Under the pieces are notes generated by a model that worked only from the letters and a program-made list of their open reading frames with translations, was not told where the DNA came from and did no database searches. DNA of 64,000 nt from Pontibacter ruber (lineage in GTDB: Bacteria; Bacteroidota; Bacteroidia; Cytophagales; Hymenobacteraceae). The stretch spans positions 102,764 to 166,763 of the forward strand of contig NZ_JALPRR010000006.1 of assembly GCF_023630205.1 (NCBI RefSeq), read 5' to 3'. Each line of letters opens with the position of its first letter. Within the stretch, counting starts at the first letter, position 1. A program made the translations under genes and the position numbers. Shown one piece after another: positions 61,618 through 64,000 of this stretch.

Positions 61618-61663
61618 GATTCATAAAAAAGGACGCAGCCACCTGCGTCCTTTTTTATGAATC
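61618..61663. terminator. Long palindromic bidirectional terminator (21-bp arms)
   Basis: Arms of 21 bases at 61618-61638 and 61643-61663 are perfect reverse complements around a 4-base loop, with A/T-rich outer parts giving T-runs on both sides. It separates the receiver gene from the convergent MFS gene. Confidence 0.9.
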
Positions 61664-61688
61664 ATACTTTTATGGTTTATACTTTGTA

Positions 61689-62939
61689 CTATCCCACGGT
61701 TTTGATCTGGCGCACTACCACTACAGCTACCAGGGTAATAACGCTGGCCATAATGCCCACCCAACTGTAGCGCATCAGGCTGCCCGAGGCAGATTCCTGC
61801 ACAATGAGCCCGGCTACGAAGGCGCCCACCCCGGCGCTCATCTGCTGTACCGAAGAGTTGATGCTCATAAAGCTACCACGCAGATGCGGCTCCACACTGG
61901 AGGTGATCAGCGACATGGCCGGCACAAACCGCGCCCCGAAAAAGATGAAAAAGAGCGTAGTAGCAACCAGAGCAGTATAGAGCGGCACAGGAGGCAGGGT
62001 CGTTATCAGCAGGATGGCAGGTATCGACAAAATGGCTGCAATGGCAAACACCCGGTGCTTTCCATACTTATCGGCCAGTCGGCCTGCCCATTGCGAGGTG
62101 AAAACCGTTGCCAGGCCACCAAACAGGTAAATGTAGCTGAGCTGCTGCTCGGTAAACCCAACGTTGGCAACCATATAAGGGCTCACGAACGGAATGATCA
62201 GGAAGCCAGCCATCGTTAGCGTAATCATCAGGGCCATGGCCCACTGCAGGTTGCGTTTTGCCACAATTTCTTTAAGCACCAGGAACGGGTTATCCGGCAC
62301 GGCGTTGGTCAGGTGCCCGCGCATGTTGGGCAGGAAACGCACTGCTACAAGCAGCACCAGGAAGCTTAGGCCCGCCAGCAGGTAAAAAGGAGCATGCCAG
62401 CTGGTTACGCTGGCCAGGTACAAGCCAACCGGAATACCGGCAATAGACGCCACCGAGAAGGCTGCCATTACTTTGCCTGTGGCCGCACCTCGTCGGTGCT
62501 CCGGTATGGCATCCCCGATCACGGCCAGTACCAGCGCACCCAGCACACCCCCGAATGCACCGGCCACCACGCGGGCTACCAGCAGCATGATGTAAGTAGG
62601 GGCAAGGGCACAGGCAAGGGTACCCACCGCGAAGCCAAGGTACAGACCCAGCACAGCATGCTTGCGGTCGAAGCGGTCGATGAAGAGGGCGCTGAGGAAG
62701 CCTGCTACCGCTGCACTGAAAGTATAAGCCGATACCAGCAAACCAAACTCACTTGGAGAGATATTGAAAACGCGCATCAGCTGCGGGCCCAGCGGCATCA
62801 TGATCACGAAGTCCATCACGTGCGTGAACTGGATGGCCGCAAGTAAATAGATCAGGAGTCCTTCCCGGATCACGGTCTTCGGGACCAATCCTTCCGTGCT
62901 ATCCTGGTCTAAATGTATTGTTCTGTTATCTGATTTCAT
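61689..62939 (-). CDS. MFS transporter (AraJ-like exporter)
   Basis: The 416-residue inner membrane protein has 12 TM segments and the MFS motif A-like ALFIDRFDRKHAVLGL (about 80-95) and motif C-like GIPVGLY. It resembles the sugar-efflux or drug exporter (AraJ, Bcr-related) group. A TAnnTTTG box lies upstream. Substrate unknown. Confidence 0.9.
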   Translation of the reverse strand: MKSDNRTIHLDQDSTEGLVPKTVIREGLLIYLLAAIQFTHVMDFVIMMPLGPQLMRVFNISPSEFGLLVSAYTFSAAVAGFLSALFIDRFDRKHAVLGLYLGFAVGTLACALAPTYIMLLVARVVAGAFGGVLGALVLAVIGDAIPEHRRGAATGKVMAAFSVASIAGIPVGLYLASVTSWHAPFYLLAGLSFLVLLVAVRFLPNMRGHLTNAVPDNPFLVLKEIVAKRNLQWAMALMITLTMAGFLIIPFVSPYMVANVGFTEQQLSYIYLFGGLATVFTSQWAGRLADKYGKHRVFAIAAILSIPAILLITTLPPVPLYTALVATTLFFIFFGARFVPAMSLITSSVEPHLRGSFMSINSSVQQMSAGVGAFVAGLIVQESASGSLMRYSWVGIMASVITLVAVVVVRQIKTVG

Positions 62940-62965
62940 AGTTTAAACATTGATAATAAAGCTGG

Positions 62966-62973
62966 CAAAAATA
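62966..62973 (-). promoter_or_regulatory. Candidate -7 box of the MFS gene
   Basis: TATTTTTG on the minus strand matches TAnnTTTG exactly, 26 bases upstream of the start codon. No -33 match. Confidence 0.4.
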
Positions 62974-63097
62974 CGGGATTACCTGCTCATTCATTCCTTT
63001 CTTTTACCCGAATATTTTCAACCGAATTTGACTAAACCATACTTCAGGCGTAAATGTTTAAGTCTTGCAGATATTAGCAGCGAATAACGTTAGCGGA

Positions 63098-63391
63098 ATG
63101 GCAAAGAAGATAGAAGAACTGGTGTGCGAATTATGCGCCCGCGAGGTGCAGTACCTAACGCGGCATCATCTGGTGCCGCGGGAGGAGGGAGGCCGCTATG
63201 GAGCCACTGCCGATCTTTGCCAACCCTGCCACAGCACCATTCACCTTACCTTCAGCAACAGAGAGCTGGCAGCCCAGTACAACACCATACCTGCCCTGCA
63301 GACAGCAGAGCCCCTGCAAAAGTACCTGAAGTGGGTGCGCAACAAACGCCTGAACCGCATCTCAAACAAACGCAGCCGCCGCAGGAGGTAG
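63098..63391 (+). CDS. Small HNH-type endonuclease domain protein
   Basis: The 97-residue protein has CELC, then RHHLVPRE, then LCQPCHSTIH, giving the zinc CxxC pairs and the HH nuclease core of HNH proteins, followed by a conserved FSNRELAAQYNT segment and a basic tail. Small free-standing HNH proteins of this kind are common in several phyla; function is unknown. ATG 63098 starts at MAKKIEEL. Confidence 0.78.
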   Translation: MAKKIEELVCELCAREVQYLTRHHLVPREEGGRYGATADLCQPCHSTIHLTFSNRELAAQYNTIPALQTAEPLQKYLKWVRNKRLNRISNKRSRRRR

Positions 63392-63746
63392 GGTTGCTGG
63401 ACACAGGACTTGAAGATTGATGTTTTGGGTGATGCCAAGTATACTTTAGCTTAAGTATGATTTGGTTACAGTTTTACAATTGTCTCTACTTTTGCCTGCC
63501 CTATATTTTGGTTTCCTGTGTGACGAAAATAGCCTTGTGATAACAAGAAATTTGTTATATTGTGTATGCTATATATTGTCACTAGAAGCAATCATGCTTT
63601 AGTTGAGGCATTGTGACGCATGAGAGCAGTAGATTGGCGTACTCCGGTACTTGGTATATAGTGCAGATAAACGTCATAGTGGCGTATATACAGTAGTTAG
63701 CGCTAATTCAACAAATAAAGCCTCAACTTGGCATAAAGAAGAAAGA
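63392..63746. other. AT-rich intergenic region
   Basis: No gene seen. It contains a small hairpin (ATAACAA and TTGTTAT at 63540-63558) and a 10-base AAGTATACTT palindrome near 63438. Composition becomes more AT-rich to the right, like the next gene. Confidence 0.4.
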
Positions 63747-64000
63747 ATGGGCCTTTTTTACAAAGCAACAACAAAGGAATTACTCGAAGCTAGAAATCAA
63801 ATTGTTCTTGAAATTGGGATTCCTTTATTAGAGAAAAAAGGCTTTAAGAAGACACCATTTTCAACTTCATGGTTTGGCAGGGACAATTTGCATGGTTACA
63901 TCTATGAATTATGTAGATTAACCCCTGAATCTGAGTTACAGGTAATTGAGATACAGATAGTCAGAGGTGACAAATGGATAAAGTTTATTTTAAATATCTT
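63747..64000 (+). CDS. Partial AT-rich gene cut by the window edge
   Basis: From ATG 63747 an open frame continues for 84 codons to the window end without a stop. The translated part (MGLFYKATTKELLEARNQ at the start) is a mix of helix and strand with no motif I recognise. Codon choice is AT-rich and unlike the neighbouring genes, as with 4159-4821. The 3' end lies outside the window. Confidence 0.65.
   Translation, partial: MGLFYKATTKELLEARNQIVLEIGIPLLEKKGFKKTPFSTSWFGRDNLHGYIYELCRLTPESELQVIEIQIVRGDKWIKFILNI

Noticed and set aside
63691..63717. GTTAGCGCTAATTCAAC resembling an integron attC end
   Set aside because: No matching inverse core, no integrase and no cassette structure nearby.

Overview
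The window looks like a chromosomal segment of a Bacteroidota bacterium, most likely of the Cytophagales (Hymenobacteraceae or Pontibacter-like; the genus is an inference). Pointers are a multicopper oxidase with a C-terminal type IX secretion sorting domain, a TonB-dependent receptor paired with a DUF4249 lipoprotein, a YpdA-type bacillithiol reductase, double-length FtsX permeases, several outer-membrane beta-barrels, almost no Shine-Dalgarno sequences, and promoters of the Bacteroidota type (TTTG, 19-21 bases, TAnnTTTG), best seen before lpd and a DEAD-box helicase. I saw no rRNA, tRNA, CRISPR array, transposase or phage gene.

Layout. 0.3-4 kb: pirin, a TerB-like protein with a Gly/Met-rich tail, a DsbA/FrnE oxidoreductase and a lipoprotein serine hydrolase. 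4.1-4.8 kb: an AT-rich membrane-protein gene that looks foreign. 4.9-10.3 kb: a giant propeller-amidohydrolase and an M28 peptidase, separated by a repeat-rich gap. 10.4-18.2 kb: AI-2E transporter, acetyltransferases, a pseudouridine synthase, DUF2625, a VWA membrane protein and FabG. 18.4-28.2 kb: M23 peptidase, TPR protein, lipoamide dehydrogenase, a secreted protein, two tandem fatty-acid desaturases, a DEAD-box helicase and a glycine-zipper lipoprotein. 28.4-37.2 kb: acetyltransferase, YpdA, small redox and lipoprotein genes, a Bcr-type exporter, the secreted multicopper oxidase, a DMT transporter and a second AI-2E protein. 37.7-42.2 kb: rarA, sppA and a purine nucleoside phosphorylase. 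42.2-54 kb: a long minus-strand series (DUF4249/TonB receptor, TolC, M61 peptidase, small secreted protein, ABC permease, ABC ATPase, periplasmic adaptor). 54.2-57 kb: a divergent NtrC-type regulator and its histidine kinase. 57.1-64 kb: thioredoxin, GDPD lipoprotein, a beta-barrel protein, a four-gene signalling operon (small Cys protein, 7-TM protein, histidine kinase, stand-alone receiver), an MFS exporter, a small HNH protein and an incomplete AT-rich gene at the right edge.

Systems. The clearest regulatory unit is at 53.9-54.1 kb: a near-consensus sigma-54 promoter points into the adaptor/ATPase/permease genes, two tandem 16-bp palindromes sit about 100 bp upstream of it, and the adjacent divergent gene encodes a sigma-54 activator. 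The 59.4-61.6 kb operon may be an undescribed membrane-linked signalling module, because its receiver has no output domain.

Two large-scale patterns are not explained by genes. First, the heptamer AAGTATA/TATACTT occurs about 110 times by hand count on both strands, against about eight expected at random, in coding DNA in all frames and between genes. Second, many intergenic gaps hold related hairpin repeats, octamer arrays and very long perfect palindromic terminators.
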